The notes under the pieces were generated by a model. It searched no databases and had not been told where the DNA came from. It was given only the letters and a program-made list of their open reading frames with translations. From Eutreptiella sp. 'Long Island Sound 2002' (Eukaryota; Euglenozoa; Euglenophyceae; Eutreptiales; Eutreptiaceae), in contig OZ038379.1 of assembly GCA_964036045.1 (NCBI GenBank), positions 23,716,152 to 23,780,151 on the forward strand: a stretch of 64,000 nucleotides of DNA, given 5' to 3'. Both the position numbers and the translations under genes were made by a program. This document shows positions 1 through 10,445 of this stretch, piece after piece (positions within the stretch are counted from its first letter, which is position 1; each line of letters opens with the position of its first letter).

Positions 1-2611
1 ACCCCCCACACTCGACAACCCACACACACCCGCCGAGAGGAGCCCCGCGCCCCGCGGCACGCCCAACCCACCCAGTGGCCCGCCCACGCCCCCCGCGCAC
101 ACCGCAGAGGACCCAGGCCCATCCCCCCCGGCCCCTGAATGCAGCCCACGCGAACTGTTCCCCCCCGCGGACGCCAACCCACACAACCTCGCACATTGCA
201 GGACCCGGGCCCAGCCAAGCCCAGAAGGAGAAGGCCACAGCCCCGCGCCTCCCTCCCCCACTGCTGCCGACCAGATCGGCCCGCGAGGCCGCCAGGTCAC
301 GACCGGGCCCCCCCAGCCGACCGCCCCAAACCTACAGCCCGAGGACATGCCCTCCATCCTCCCCGCCGTGGCCGCAGGAGAAGCCGCCGCCCGCAAGCCC
401 GCCCGCATCACAGCCCAACCCGCGTCCACCACCTCCTCCTCATCCTCAGCCTCGTCCACCTCCTCCACCTCATCCTCCGACCCCCCCCTCCCCGCCGCCC
501 TCATCCTCAAGGCCACGGCAAAAGCCGAAGCCGGGGCCGCACACACCGACCCCCCAACCCCCACCCAGGCGACTCGGGCACCCCGGCAACGCACCAGGAC
601 GACCGCCGACCCGACATCGGCACCCTCACACCTCCGGACAGAGGTGCTCCTCAACCTGGAACAGGACCCCAGCCCCAAACCCGACCCCAAACCCAAGCCG
701 GCGCCCACGCGAGCACACACAACACCACAAACGCAACGACACGAACCCAACCGACACCACCCCCACCCGGACCCTCACCCAAGCCAGGACCCCCCACCCA
801 CCACAACCCACGCCCCCCTCCCACCGGCACCCACCACCACCGCAGAGACGGCCACCCAGCACGACCCGGTCCAAGCCCTCGTCCGCATCCCCGTCACCAA
901 GCGCCCTGTCATCCATCCCCCACAAACCACCACCACCGCCAGCCGAACCGACCCAGGGACTGGGACCCCTCGACCGCGGTCACCGTCAAGCCCGGCCCCC
1001 GACCCGCCCCCTCTGTTCACCACATAGTGCAGCCCCGGGGACTGCCCACGATGCCCAACCCCCCACCCCCACAAGGGGGACCGGAAAACCCACAAGGGGT
1101 CCATGGGCCATACCCGCAACACCAACCCGACCACTACCCACACCACCACCACCAGAGGCCCCACCACCACCACTACCAACACCACCCCCAGCACTACCAC
1201 TGCCCATCGCCCTACCCCACCGGGCCACATCCCCCCGTGCACGAACAGCACCAGCGAATGGGATGGCAGCCGAGCGCTCCACCCGCATACCCCACCTACC
1301 GCCAGGGGCCACCCCCCCCGTACCAGCCACCCCCCCCGTACCAGGAACCTTATGCTTATCCCCCCGGCCACCACGTCCACGCCGAAGGGGCCCCCCGGGC
1401 CCAACCCCGCCAAGGACAGTCACTCGACCCATACCACCAGCCGCTGCCGCCACCACACCCCTACGTGGCGGATCCATGGACGACGGGGGACCTCACCCCC
1501 CCCCCCCCAGTACCAGGCGGCACCACGCGAAGCCCCCCAGGGGCCGCCGACGCCTCCTGACTGGCCCGACTCGAGCGATGAGGCCCGGTCCCGCAAACGG
1601 CGGTGCTCCGGCCCCCCCCCCGCACGGCACACTCGCCCACGGCGCCCACACTCCCACCGCGCCTCAACCACCCCCTCGCGCCGCTCCCGCTCCCCCAGGT
1701 GCCACCAAGACTCCCCGAGACCCCGGTCTTGTCGCTCCCGCTCCCCCGGGCGAGACCACGAGCGCCACGGCCGCCCCATGTCCACCTCCCCCTCCCCCCA
1801 CTGGCCATACAAGACCCCCACCCCCAGCCCCCGCCACCACCGCTCCCGCCCCCCCCGACGCCGCCAGTCACGCCACCGCCGCCCCACGTCCACCTCCCCC
1901 TCCCCCCACACGCCCCGCCGGGCTCCCCGTTCCCCCCGCTGCCCATACCCATCCACCACCCCAAGCCCCCGCGACCACGACCCCCGCTCCCCCGGACGCC
2001 ACCAAGCGCGCCACCCCCGCCCCATGTCCACCTCCCCCTCCCGTTCCCCCCTCCGCCCGTACCCGTCCTCCACCCCCAGCCCCCGCCACCGCCGCTCCCG
2101 CTCCCCCAGGCACCGCCGGCCCCGCCACCAGCGCAGGTCGATGTCCCCCCCTCGCCGCTCCAGGAACCCGGGCACGGACCCCTTCCCCCCCCAGGCCCCC
2201 GCCCACCTCGCCTGGTGGTCTCCCCCCGCTCTGCAGGAGCTCCGCCGCTAGGTGAAGTGGGCCGGGGGAGCGGAAAGGCACGAAGGGGTGCACATGGTGC
2301 ATACCTTCGAGGAGGTGCGCACCCGCAACCCCCGCAAACCCCAACGAGGCCGCCCCGGAGGCCATCATGCCGCAAGCGGCATGGGAGGCCCTCATCCGCG
2401 ATGCGGTCCAGGGCCTCCGCCCCCCCTACACCCCCCAAGCCCTCCGCCAGTGGCTCCAGGCCACCCACCCCCAGGCCTGGGCCGCCGGCGCCCCCTCCCC
2501 ACCCCGCCCCTCCGGCACCACCACACCAGGAAGGGGCAGGACAAGGGCAAGGGAAGGGCAAGGGACACCAAGGAGCACTCAGGCAAGAGGGCACGGAGGG
2601 GCCCCAAGTGA
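1..2611 (+). pseudogene. P1a ORF1-like proline/serine/arginine-rich protein, degenerate
   Basis: The coding signal moves between frames, as expected for an old copy. Around 347-1027 one frame gives a segment starting EDMPSILPAVAA, then a serine tract and a Lys-Pro stretch. 1100-1560 gives a Pro/His/Tyr-rich region. 1103-2251 carries an RS-like arginine-serine domain ending in LAWWSPPALQELRR. At 2249-2251 a TAG replaces the TGG (Trp) found in P1b, and the conserved MPQAAWEAL motif follows at 2367-2400 in another frame. The motif order matches P1b and P2, which is the evidence that this was a real protein. RS and proline-rich regions suggest an RNA-binding, ORF1-like role; that is inference. 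Confidence 0.5.
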
Positions 2612-2763
2612 GGGCAGACACACACAGGGACAGGACGCCGGAAGAGACACCACATGGGGGCAGGAAACCACCAAAGAACCAGGAAGGGGCGGGAGCGGGG
2701 ACCAAGGCACGGAGGACAAGGGCACCACGGCAGGCGCCACGACCCACACCCAGGAAGGGCATA
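2576..2763. repeat. 188-bp direct repeat flanking P3, left copy
   Basis: The sequence recurs at 7670-7857 with a single mismatch seen by eye (near 2653). The left copy ends exactly where P3 starts and the right copy begins exactly after the P3 3' tail, so the pair has the geometry of a target-site duplication. Confidence 0.85.
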
Positions 2764-3169
2764 GGCGCAAAGAAAAACACGTCGCGAGCAGCGCGTAAAA
2801 CTCGAAAATTTTTCGTAACTCGCCACGACCCCTCACGTCGCGCCCTGCCGCCTTTTTCTTCTTATTCTCCATGCGCCTCCCTCCCCGCCCTCGTGCCCAT
2901 CACTCCCCTTGCCCTGCAGCTCAGGCGGCGGCCCTGGGGGAACGCGGTTAACCCTTAGCAATGGACACCAACACGCTCCACGACGCCACGCCCAAGAACA
3001 ACGCCGAGAACATCAAGAACGACGGGTAGCACGTAAGGCACAGCAGCGAACATGGTCTTGCTGCACGCGAGTGTGTTGGGTCGTGTATAATTTTATTTTG
3101 TTTTCAAAAGCCAAAAAAAAATAAAAATATTTTAGGAAATTTTGCAGCGGTTTTTCAAGTAGGTACAAC

Positions 3170-4870
3170 CACACCCACGCAAGAAACAAACCCAGCAAGG
3201 CGGCACGGCACCGCAGGACACGGCACAGGGCGCAGGACACCACAGGACAACGCACAGCACAGCAAGACACCACGACACACCAGAGCAGCACCACCACACC
3301 GCAGAACGCCCAGGGAGACACCACAACGCACAGGGACACGCCACAGCACGAGGCACCAACAACAGCGCAGACGACACTGGCGCCGCACGACGGGCCGCAG
3401 GAGGGCAAAGCAAACACAAACAGCACCGCAAAACGACAGCAGAGCACGACAGCACAGCACCACACGACAGCACAGCGCCACAGCACACGGCACAGGGAAG
3501 CAGGGCACCACAGCCAGCACAACAAGGCACCGGAGCGCACAGAGCGGAGAAGACAGGGAACGCACAGCACGAGGAGAAGAGCACCACAGCACGCAGCCGC
3601 CACCACCGGGCAAAAAACAGCACAGCCAACCAACAGCACAACACAGCACAGCACGACAGCCCACAGGAGGGCAAAGCAAGCCCCAACAGCACCGCAACAC
3701 GACGACAGAGCACAACAGCACAGCACCACGCGACAGCACAGCACCACAGAACACGACACAGGACAGCAGGGCACCACAGCAAACCACACCAACCGCAGGG
3801 AAACAGACCACGCGGCCAGACAGGGACACCGACACCGAAACACGCCACCAGCAGACAACCACAGGCCAGCAGACCCAGCACCGCACCACGGCACACCACG
3901 GCGCCAGCAACAGCACGCACCACGCGAACAGCACAACGCGAGCGCACCAGCACAGCGCAGCACAGCACCGCACAGAGCGAAGAGGACAGGGAACGCACAG
4001 CACAGCACCCCGGGACACACACAGCACAAAGCACAGCGGCGAACAACAGCACGCACCACCGCGCCACGACAAAACACACACAGCACGGGGAAACACCGCA
4101 AAACGCAGCGCCGCAGAGCACAGGGGCCCAGGGCAACGGGTAGCGCCAGAGGGCATGGCGCAACAAGCAGCGGCACCCAACCAGCACAACACAGCACAAC
4201 ACCGGAGAACACAACGCGCAGCAGCGCGGCGCAGCACCGCACCCAGGGACGCACAGCACACGGCACACAGCACCGAGCGGCAGCGACGAAAACCGCGAGA
4301 CAAAAAGGGGGGGGGGGGGCAGCAACCGACGGGGAGCAACCACCAGCCAGGCGGAAAGCACGAAAGAGGGACAAGCGCACGGAGAGCCGAGAGGCGGAAG
4401 GCCAACAGAGCAAAAAACGCACAGCGCCGAGGCCCAGGGCACCCGGGGCCGGAAACAAGAGAAAGCCGGAGACAACGGGGGCGCACAGGGGAGGAAAAAA
4501 AAAAAAAAAAAAAAAAAACAACAACACCAAGGCACCAAGCAAGAGCGACGAAAACAGCGAGACACAAAAAGGGAGGAGGTGGGGGGAGAAACCACCGAAG
4601 AGCAGCCAACGGCCAAGCAGGAGACACAAACAAGGCGCGAGCGCACGAAGAGCCAGGCAGCGGGAAGCCGAGAAAAAGAACCAAAGCACAGCGCCCAGGC
4701 AACCAGGAACGGCAAGGGCAGCGAGAGAGAGGGGGGGAACCCCAGCCCGGAGGGGGCCAAGCAAAGCAGAAAGACAACGCGGCCAAAGGAAAAGGTGAGG
4801 CGCACCAGAACGCGCCCGGGAGGCCGGCCCGCCCGACCCGGCCAAGCAGAGCACGCACACGAACACACAC
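3170..4870. repeat. CACAGCA-type low-complexity tract
   Basis: This is A/C/G sequence with almost no T, made of irregular CACAGCAC, GGCAC and ACACGAC words, with an A run at 4497-4518. The antisense strand shows very long cysteine/leucine/valine-rich open frames, but these are only the translation of the repeat. Similar but shorter tracts occur at 8440-8540, 16790-16890 and 45210-45520. No gene is seen. Confidence 0.75.
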
Positions 4871-4874
4871 GCAC

Positions 4875-6835
4875 ACCGGAACCCCGGCTGCCCGCTCCAG
4901 AGGACGGGCGGCCGGGGGAGGGACAGCGTCTGACACCAGGCGCCCCTCACAACGGTGGAAGGCGCCCCCCCCCGGGGACGCCCTCCCGCCACCCCCACAG
5001 CGAGCAACGCCGGCCCGCAAGGGCGCACGCTGTGGGGCCGGTGCTGGGTCCACACGCCCGCATCGACCGCACCCGGGACACACGGGTCGCGGAACCCTGG
5101 CTGCCCGCTCCAGAGGACGGGCGGCCGGGAGAGGGACAGCGCCTGACACCAGGCGCCCCTCACAACGGTGGAAGGCACCCCCCCCCCGGGGACGCCCTCC
5201 CGCCACCCCCACAGCGAGCAACGCCGTCCCGCAAGGGCGCACGCTGTGGGGCCGGTGCAGGGTCCACACGCCCGCATCGACCGCACCCGGGACACACGGG
5301 TTGCGGAACCCAGGCTGCCCGCTCCAGAGGACGGGCGGCCGGGGGAGGGACAGCGCCTGACACTAGGCGCCCCTCACAACGGTGGAAGGCACCCCCCCCG
5401 GGGCCGCCCTTCCGCCACCCCCACAGCGAGCAACGCCGGCCCGCAAGGGCGCACGCTGTGGGGCCGGTGCTGGGTCCACACGCCCGCATCGACCGCACCC
5501 GGGACACACGGGTCGCGGAACCCTGGCTGCCCGCTCCAGAGGACGGGCGGCCGGGGGAGGGACAGCGCCTGACGCCAGGCGCCCCTCACAACGGTGGAAA
5601 GCACCCCCCCCGGGGACGCCCTTCCGCCACCCCCACAGCGAGCAACGCCGGCCCGCAAGGGCGCACGCTGTGGGGCCTGTGCTGGGTCCACACGCCCGCA
5701 TCGACCGCACCCGGGACACACGGGTCGCGGAACCCTGGCTGCCCGCTCCAGAGGACGAGCGGCCGGGGGAGGGACAGCGCCTGACACCAGGCGCCCCTCA
5801 CAACGGTGGAAGGCACCCCCCCCGGGGACGCCCTTCCCCCACCCCCACAGCGAGCAACGCCGGCCCGCAAGGGCGCACGCTGTGGGGCCGGTCCGGGGTC
5901 CACACGCCCGCATCGACCGCACCCGGGACACCGGGTCGCGGAACCCTGGCAGCCCGCTCCAGAGGACGGTCGGCCGGGGGAGGGACAGCGCCTGACACCA
6001 GGCGCCCCTCACAACGGTGGAAGGCACCCCCCCCGGGGACGCCCTTCCGCCACCCCCACAGCGAGCCACGCCGGCCCGCAAGGGCGCACGCTGTGGGGCC
6101 GGTGCTGGGTCCACACGCCCGCATCGACCGCACCCGGGACGCACGGGTCGCGGAACCCTGGCTGCCCGCTCCGGAGGACGGGCGGTCGGGGGAGGGACAG
6201 CGCCTGACACCAGGCGCCCCTCACAGCGGCGGAAGGCACCCGCCCCGGGGACGCCCCTCCGCCACCCCCACAGCGAACAACGCCGGCCCGCAAGGGCGCA
6301 CGCTGTGGGGCCGGTGCTGGGTCCACACGCCCGCATCGACCGCACCCGGGACACACGGGTCGCGAAACCCCGGCCGCCCGCTCCAGAGGACGGGCGGTCG
6401 GGGGAGGGACAGCGCCTGACACCAGGCGCCCCTCACAACACGGTGGAAGGCACCCCCCCCGAGGACGCCCTTCCGCCACCCCCACAGCGAGCAACGCCGG
6501 CCCGCAAGGGCGCACGCTGTGGGGCCGGTGCTGGGTCCACACGCCCGCATCGACCGCACCCGGGACACACGGGTCGCGGAACCCTGGCTGCCTGCTCCGG
6601 AGGACGGGCGGTCGGGGGAGGGACAGCGCCTGACACCAGGCGCCCCTCGCAACGGTGGAAGGCACCCCGCCCGGGGACGCCCTTCCGCCACCCCCACAGC
6701 GAACAACGCCGGCCCGCAAGGGCGCACGCTGTGGGGCCGGTGCAGGGACCACACGCCCGCATCGACCGCACCCGGGACACGCGGGACGCGGGACCCTGAC
6801 TGCCCGCTCCAGAGGACGGGCGGCCAGGGGCCGCC
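4875..6835. repeat. Nine tandem ~212-bp satellite units
   Basis: The marker word CCCGCTCCAGAGGACG or a close variant starts at 4891, 5104, 5318, 5530, 5742, 5953, 6164, 6377, 6591 and 6803, a spacing of 211-214 bp. Units differ by scattered substitutions and 1-2 bp changes in C runs, so the array is moderately old. Because the period is not a multiple of three, all six frames give repeating spurious proteins. Tandem monomers can act as promoters in some retroelements (mouse L1 is an example); whether these do is unknown. Confidence 0.95.
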
Positions 6836-6839
6836 GCCC

Positions 6840-7340
6840 CCACAACCCCAAGCCAAGTAGGGGGGAACCGGGACCGGACCGCCCCCCCCCAAGCACGCCA
6901 GACGGAGCACGGGACCGGGGCAGGACACGCGGAGGGGCACGGACCACGTGGAACGGCCCTACCAGCGCCCAGTGCCGGGACCACGCGAGATGCGCGCGCC
7001 ACACCACCCAGCGGGGGGGGGAGCGGACACCGCGAGAGCGCGAGCGCACACACACGAAGAGGACACGCGGGGATGACCGGAGGGGCAACCGAACCGAGCG
7101 CGCGGAACGCACAGACCGCATGGAATGGCGTACCAGCGAGCGAGGGTAAGGGACACCCGGACGGGACGGCCCGCCACACGCAGCGCGGAACACGCGGGGC
7201 GGGAAGGGGGAAACAGGAGAGACACAACACCAGGTACCGGCCCAAACCCCCCCCGAACCGGCCGCGAGCGCCGCGCACACACAGACGGGACACTGCACCC
7301 GCCAAGGCAGTAGTGGCGCACAGCGCCACGCCCCAACCCC
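6840..7340. other. Gene-free stretch of P3
   Basis: The sequence is GC-rich and purine-rich on the plus strand, with G runs such as 7011-7022. Open frames exist on both strands but lack motifs, and no second copy is present in the window for comparison. Nothing recognisable was seen. Confidence 0.5.
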
Positions 7341-7669
7341 TAGGCTAGGCAGCCTCCGCGCCAGCCCAAGGGGGTCCCACTGGCGACAAGCCAGTAGCAC
7401 GCATTAGGGGGGCGACGCAGTGGGTAAGCGCCCGCAGCCACGGCTGCGAATTGATGCACTGACCGAGGAGTGGCGAAACGGGAACACCGGGGAAGGACGG
7501 GGCTCCGAGCTCTGTGAACCCGGGGGACTCCGCCACCAGGCAGGAGGTGCGTCTTGGAGGGCCCCCCACTAGGACCCGGTGGGGAGGATATCACCTGGCC
7601 CGACCAGGTGGCCCCCCGGGGTCGAAAGGCGTCTAGTACCCGCAAAATCAAACCTCAAACCTCAAACCT
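7341..7669 (+). other. P3 3' terminal region and heptamer tail
   Basis: This region is less skewed in composition than the rest of P3 and contains several short inverted repeats, for example GCAGCC-AC-GGCTGC near 7433-7446 and CACCTGGCCCGACCAGGTG near 7591-7609. It ends in three imperfect copies of TCAAACC directly before the 188-bp repeat. The arrangement suits a 3' UTR recognised by a reverse transcriptase. A stretch near 7416-7432 resembles a tRNA D-arm, but no matching B box was found. Confidence 0.5.
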
Positions 7670-7857
7670 CACTCAGGCAAGAGGGCACGGAGGGGCCCCA
7701 AGTGAGGGCAGACACACACAGGGACAGGACGCCGGAAGAGACACCACATGGGGGCAGGAAACCACCCAAGAACCAGGAAGGGGCGGGAGCGGGGACCAAG
7801 GCACGGAGGACAAGGGCACCACGGCAGGCGCCACGACCCACACCCAGGAAGGGCATA
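7670..7857. repeat. 188-bp direct repeat flanking P3, right copy
   Basis: This is the partner of 2576-2763. It starts immediately after the heptamer tail of P3 and runs without a break into the rest of P1a. Confidence 0.85.
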
Positions 7858-10060
7858 CCACGACGGGGGCACCTGCGCCGCCCCACCCCCACCAAACACC
7901 CCACGACACCCGGGGGCGCACCCCCCAACACACACCACCGAAGCAAGCATCGGACGCCGTGCAGATTGCACCAGCGCACACCCACCAGCCACCGGAAACC
8001 ACACGGAGAATGGAGGGCACACCTACACGGGGAGAACGGGCCACACCCACAGAGGAAGCCGCAGGGAACGCCGCCGCACGGCGCACCACCACGCCCTCAC
8101 CGCCAGGCGACGACCCCGGCCACCACAAGGGCCACCTCACAGGCACCGGAAGAGGACAAAGGCACGGCCACAGCGACCAGGACTAGGGACCGAAACCCCC
8201 AGAGGACACGGGACCAAGGCACAGGCCCCCAGGGAGGGCAACCCCACGGACCGTCACGCGATCGACCTACCCGACCCACCAGCCCGAGCGGCACGCCCAA
8301 GCCCCCACAGCACGGACCCAGCGAGACACCCACACCTAACCGCACCCCCCAGCAACCAGCCAGCCACACTCCGGCCCGCACTCTGCACCACGACACAGGC
8401 CAGGCTGACCTCCACTGACCCACCGCGGCACCACGCGAGACCACGGCACACCCCACCACAGCGCGCCACAGTGCAACGCGCCACAGCAGGACGCGACGCG
8501 GCGCGGCACAGAGCGGCACAACACGACACAACTGACCCTGACCCGAAGGACTAACCGAAGCCAGCCACCGCACACCCTGGAAGGCACCGCACCAGCACGC
8601 CACACACCAGCACCGCAGGCCACACACGGGGCCACAGCGCGCCTGGCAACAACGGTGGCGGACCACCCAGAAGATTAAAACCGGCACCGCAGAGGGGAAA
8701 GGACACGAACAACCCCAGCCCCCTAACCCAGAACCACAAGCAGCCGCCTGGCGCAGCCGCCCAGCCGGCAGAGCCAGGACTTAACCCGGCAAGAAGGGGC
8801 GCCGAGCCCACCGTGTACATAGCCCACCTGACCCATGGGGCCGGAACGCGGCCAAACAGAACGCAACTGAAAACAGCAGCCCTGAAGACAACACTGAATG
8901 CAGGCCAGTGCGTGCACCAGCCCAGGGAAGGCAGAGGGAGGAACAGGCAAGCCCCCCCCCGAAAAAAAAAACGGAGGGGGGAGGGGGAAAAGGCGCGAAA
9001 ACAGCCCACAGCCGCCAAACCGCCCGCCAACACCACCAGAGGCGGCCAAACCCCCCCCCCAAAAGGCACCGAAGACACTACCCCCAAAGAGGCACAGGGG
9101 GACCACCCACCCAAAACCGGCAACACCAAGCCAGGAACAGCGGCCCACCGGGAAAAGGGACACCGAAAAAAAAAACAGAGCCACCAGCCCAGCCCGAAAG
9201 AAAGGGGATGGGGGGACAGGGACCACAAGGCCCGGGACAGGAACACCCAGAAAAAAAAAGCGCAAAAAACACACCCCGACAACCCAGCCAAGAAAGGCTG
9301 GGCACAGCCAGGACCCGGGCCCAGCACACACGCCCACACCGCACGCCGGAACCGGAAACGGCGGGGGGCAGGCTGGGCGCCCACGAAACCACACACGTCC
9401 AATAAGCAGGCCAAAACCGAACCCCAACCACGAACACCACAAACAGCCGACACTAGAGGAACAACACCACAAACCGTGCCCAAACACACCCACCCAAGAC
9501 CCCAGCCATGACTGGCGGGGTTAACAAAACCCACACCCAACCGCCAACCGGACCCAAACACAAACGCCGCACAACAGTAGGAAACCCAGTGCCCACAGCC
9601 CGGGCACTGAGGCAGCCCGTGCCATGCAGGTGACCCGGCCAAACGAGATCCGGAGACCGGGGGTAAGGCTGCATCCTAAGGCCTGCGCTGCTTCGGGACT
9701 CGAGGCGGAGCGTGCGACACCCAAGCGCCTCGGAACCCTAGTACCAAGAACGTGCATGCATGCCTTGGGAACGGGATACGCCAGGAAGTCCGGTGAACCT
9801 CTAGGGTTCCGCCCAAAGAAGGGGACGTGCGCAAGCACGGGGGCACACCCTCCTGGCGAGACAAGCACGTCACGCTGGCGGCAATCAGCCCTCCCGGTGT
9901 TGCCCGGGGCCGCTTTGTTGGGGGCCAACAGTCAGGTCTAGCGGGAAGTAAGCCGCCTCCCCTCTTCACGCGCGGAGCCTCTTCCTGTTCGTCACAGGGG
10001 CTACGCCAGGGGGAACCATGGGGCGCCTCTCCACGACCGAGTGCACCTACCTACCTACCT
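7858..10060 (+). mobile_element. P1a, right part with conserved 3' end and (CTAC)n tail
   Basis: This continues P1a after the P3 interruption and corresponds to about 44700-47195 in P1b. It is mostly non-coding: long open frames starting near 7579, 7748 and 8813 are not kept in frame between copies. Low-complexity CACAGCA sequence lies at 8440-8540 and A/G/C homopolymer runs at 8950-9260. The last 490 bp (9571-10060) are the best-conserved part, with copies at 17925-18414 and 46713-47195, and close in repeated CTAC. The tail abuts G1 pol sequence at 10061, which marks the insertion point in G1. Confidence 0.75.
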
Positions 10061-10445
10061 GGGTACGACTTCATGATTGAGACGGACTCCGGCGTCCTCC
10101 TGGCCCAGGCCTCGATGACCCTGTACCAGGACGACCAGCTCTCGTGGCTTTTGTCACCTGAGCACCATGTGAAATGCCAATGGATCCACCCGGAACGCAA
10201 TCAGCTCGAAGTAGCCGCGCTGGGCACTGAGCCAACTGGGCCAGCAAACCAGGAGTACGGCGTAATGCCGGAAGTGGCGAGCCGAGTGGTCGCGGACCTG
10301 GGAGCTTCGGATCTGGCCCTGGATGCGTTCTCTTCAGGAACCTCCGCCCATCTGCGGGTTTGTGAGAAGTACTGGAGCGCACAGGACTCTGCGTGGAAGA
10401 AGCACTGGGGTCCGCATCAGGGCTTGATGTGGATCCATTGCCCCC
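8183..10445. repeat. 2.26-kb direct repeat flanking P2, left copy
   Basis: This segment spans the last ~1.9 kb of P1a plus the first ~385 bp of a G1 fragment, and recurs at 16532-18799 with roughly 97% identity by eye. The left copy is continuous with upstream P1a sequence, as confirmed by P1b near 45010, and stops exactly at the start of P2. The right copy starts exactly after the P2 tail and continues into G1 pol. Confidence 0.9.
10061..10445 (+). pseudogene. G1 chromovirus pol fragment (left duplicate)
   Basis: The frame beginning GYDFMIETDSG matches 18415-18799 nearly residue for residue and covers the start of the domain that precedes RT in G1. It is cut at 10445 within the WIHCP motif by the 5' end of P2, where the frame runs on by chance for about 80 codons. 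Only the right-hand duplicate is continuous with the rest of pol. This piece is a by-product of the P2 insertion and cannot be functional. Confidence 0.8.

Larger units (their letters stand above)
1..2763 (+). mobile_element. P1a, left part of a proline-rich RT-less retroelement
   Basis: This stretch aligns base for base with about 42004-44700 of the second copy, P1b, so the 5' end of P1a lies outside the window. The sense strand is very rich in C and A and poor in T. The element breaks off at 2763 where P3 is inserted, resumes at 7858 and ends at 10060 in a (CTAC)n tail. No reverse transcriptase or endonuclease is seen in either copy. It is therefore probably a non-autonomous retroelement mobilised by another element, perhaps a LINE. 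The family is not one I recognise. Confidence 0.7.
2764..7669 (+). mobile_element. P3, element with satellite core and (TCAAACC)n tail
   Basis: P3 interrupts P1a: sequence on both sides joins into continuous P1, as seen uninterrupted in P1b around 44700. It is 4.9 kb long. In order it contains an A/T-rich leader (2764-3165), CACAGCA low-complexity sequence (3170-4870), nine ~212-bp tandem units (4875-6830), a gene-free purine-rich stretch (6840-7340), and a structured 3' end closing in a heptamer tail at about 7647-7669. No coding frame in it is convincing; a 22-codon frame at 2961-3029 is noted only. It is probably a non-autonomous retroelement, because a short tandem tail abuts the repeated flank. 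Confidence 0.65.

Noticed and set aside
3013-5295. Very long minus-strand Cys/Leu/Val-rich open frames
   Set aside because: They translate the CACAGCA low-complexity tract and 212-bp repeats. All minus frames are open for the same compositional reason and no domain is seen.
4155-5360. Plus-strand frames across the A-rich run and 212-bp array
   Set aside because: The repeat period is not a multiple of three and the same peptide appears in different frames, which shows repeat translation rather than coding.
7411-7480. tRNA gene or tRNA-derived SINE head in the P3 3' end
   Set aside because: A D-arm-like ACGCAGTGGGTAAGCGC is present, but no B box at the right spacing and no cloverleaf could be drawn.
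8813-9511. Plus-strand frames in P1 3' regions (also 17162-17878 and 45786-46734)
   Set aside because: The frame is not kept between P1a and P1b because of indels in A and C runs, and there is no ATG at the proposed start. T-poor sequence has few stops.
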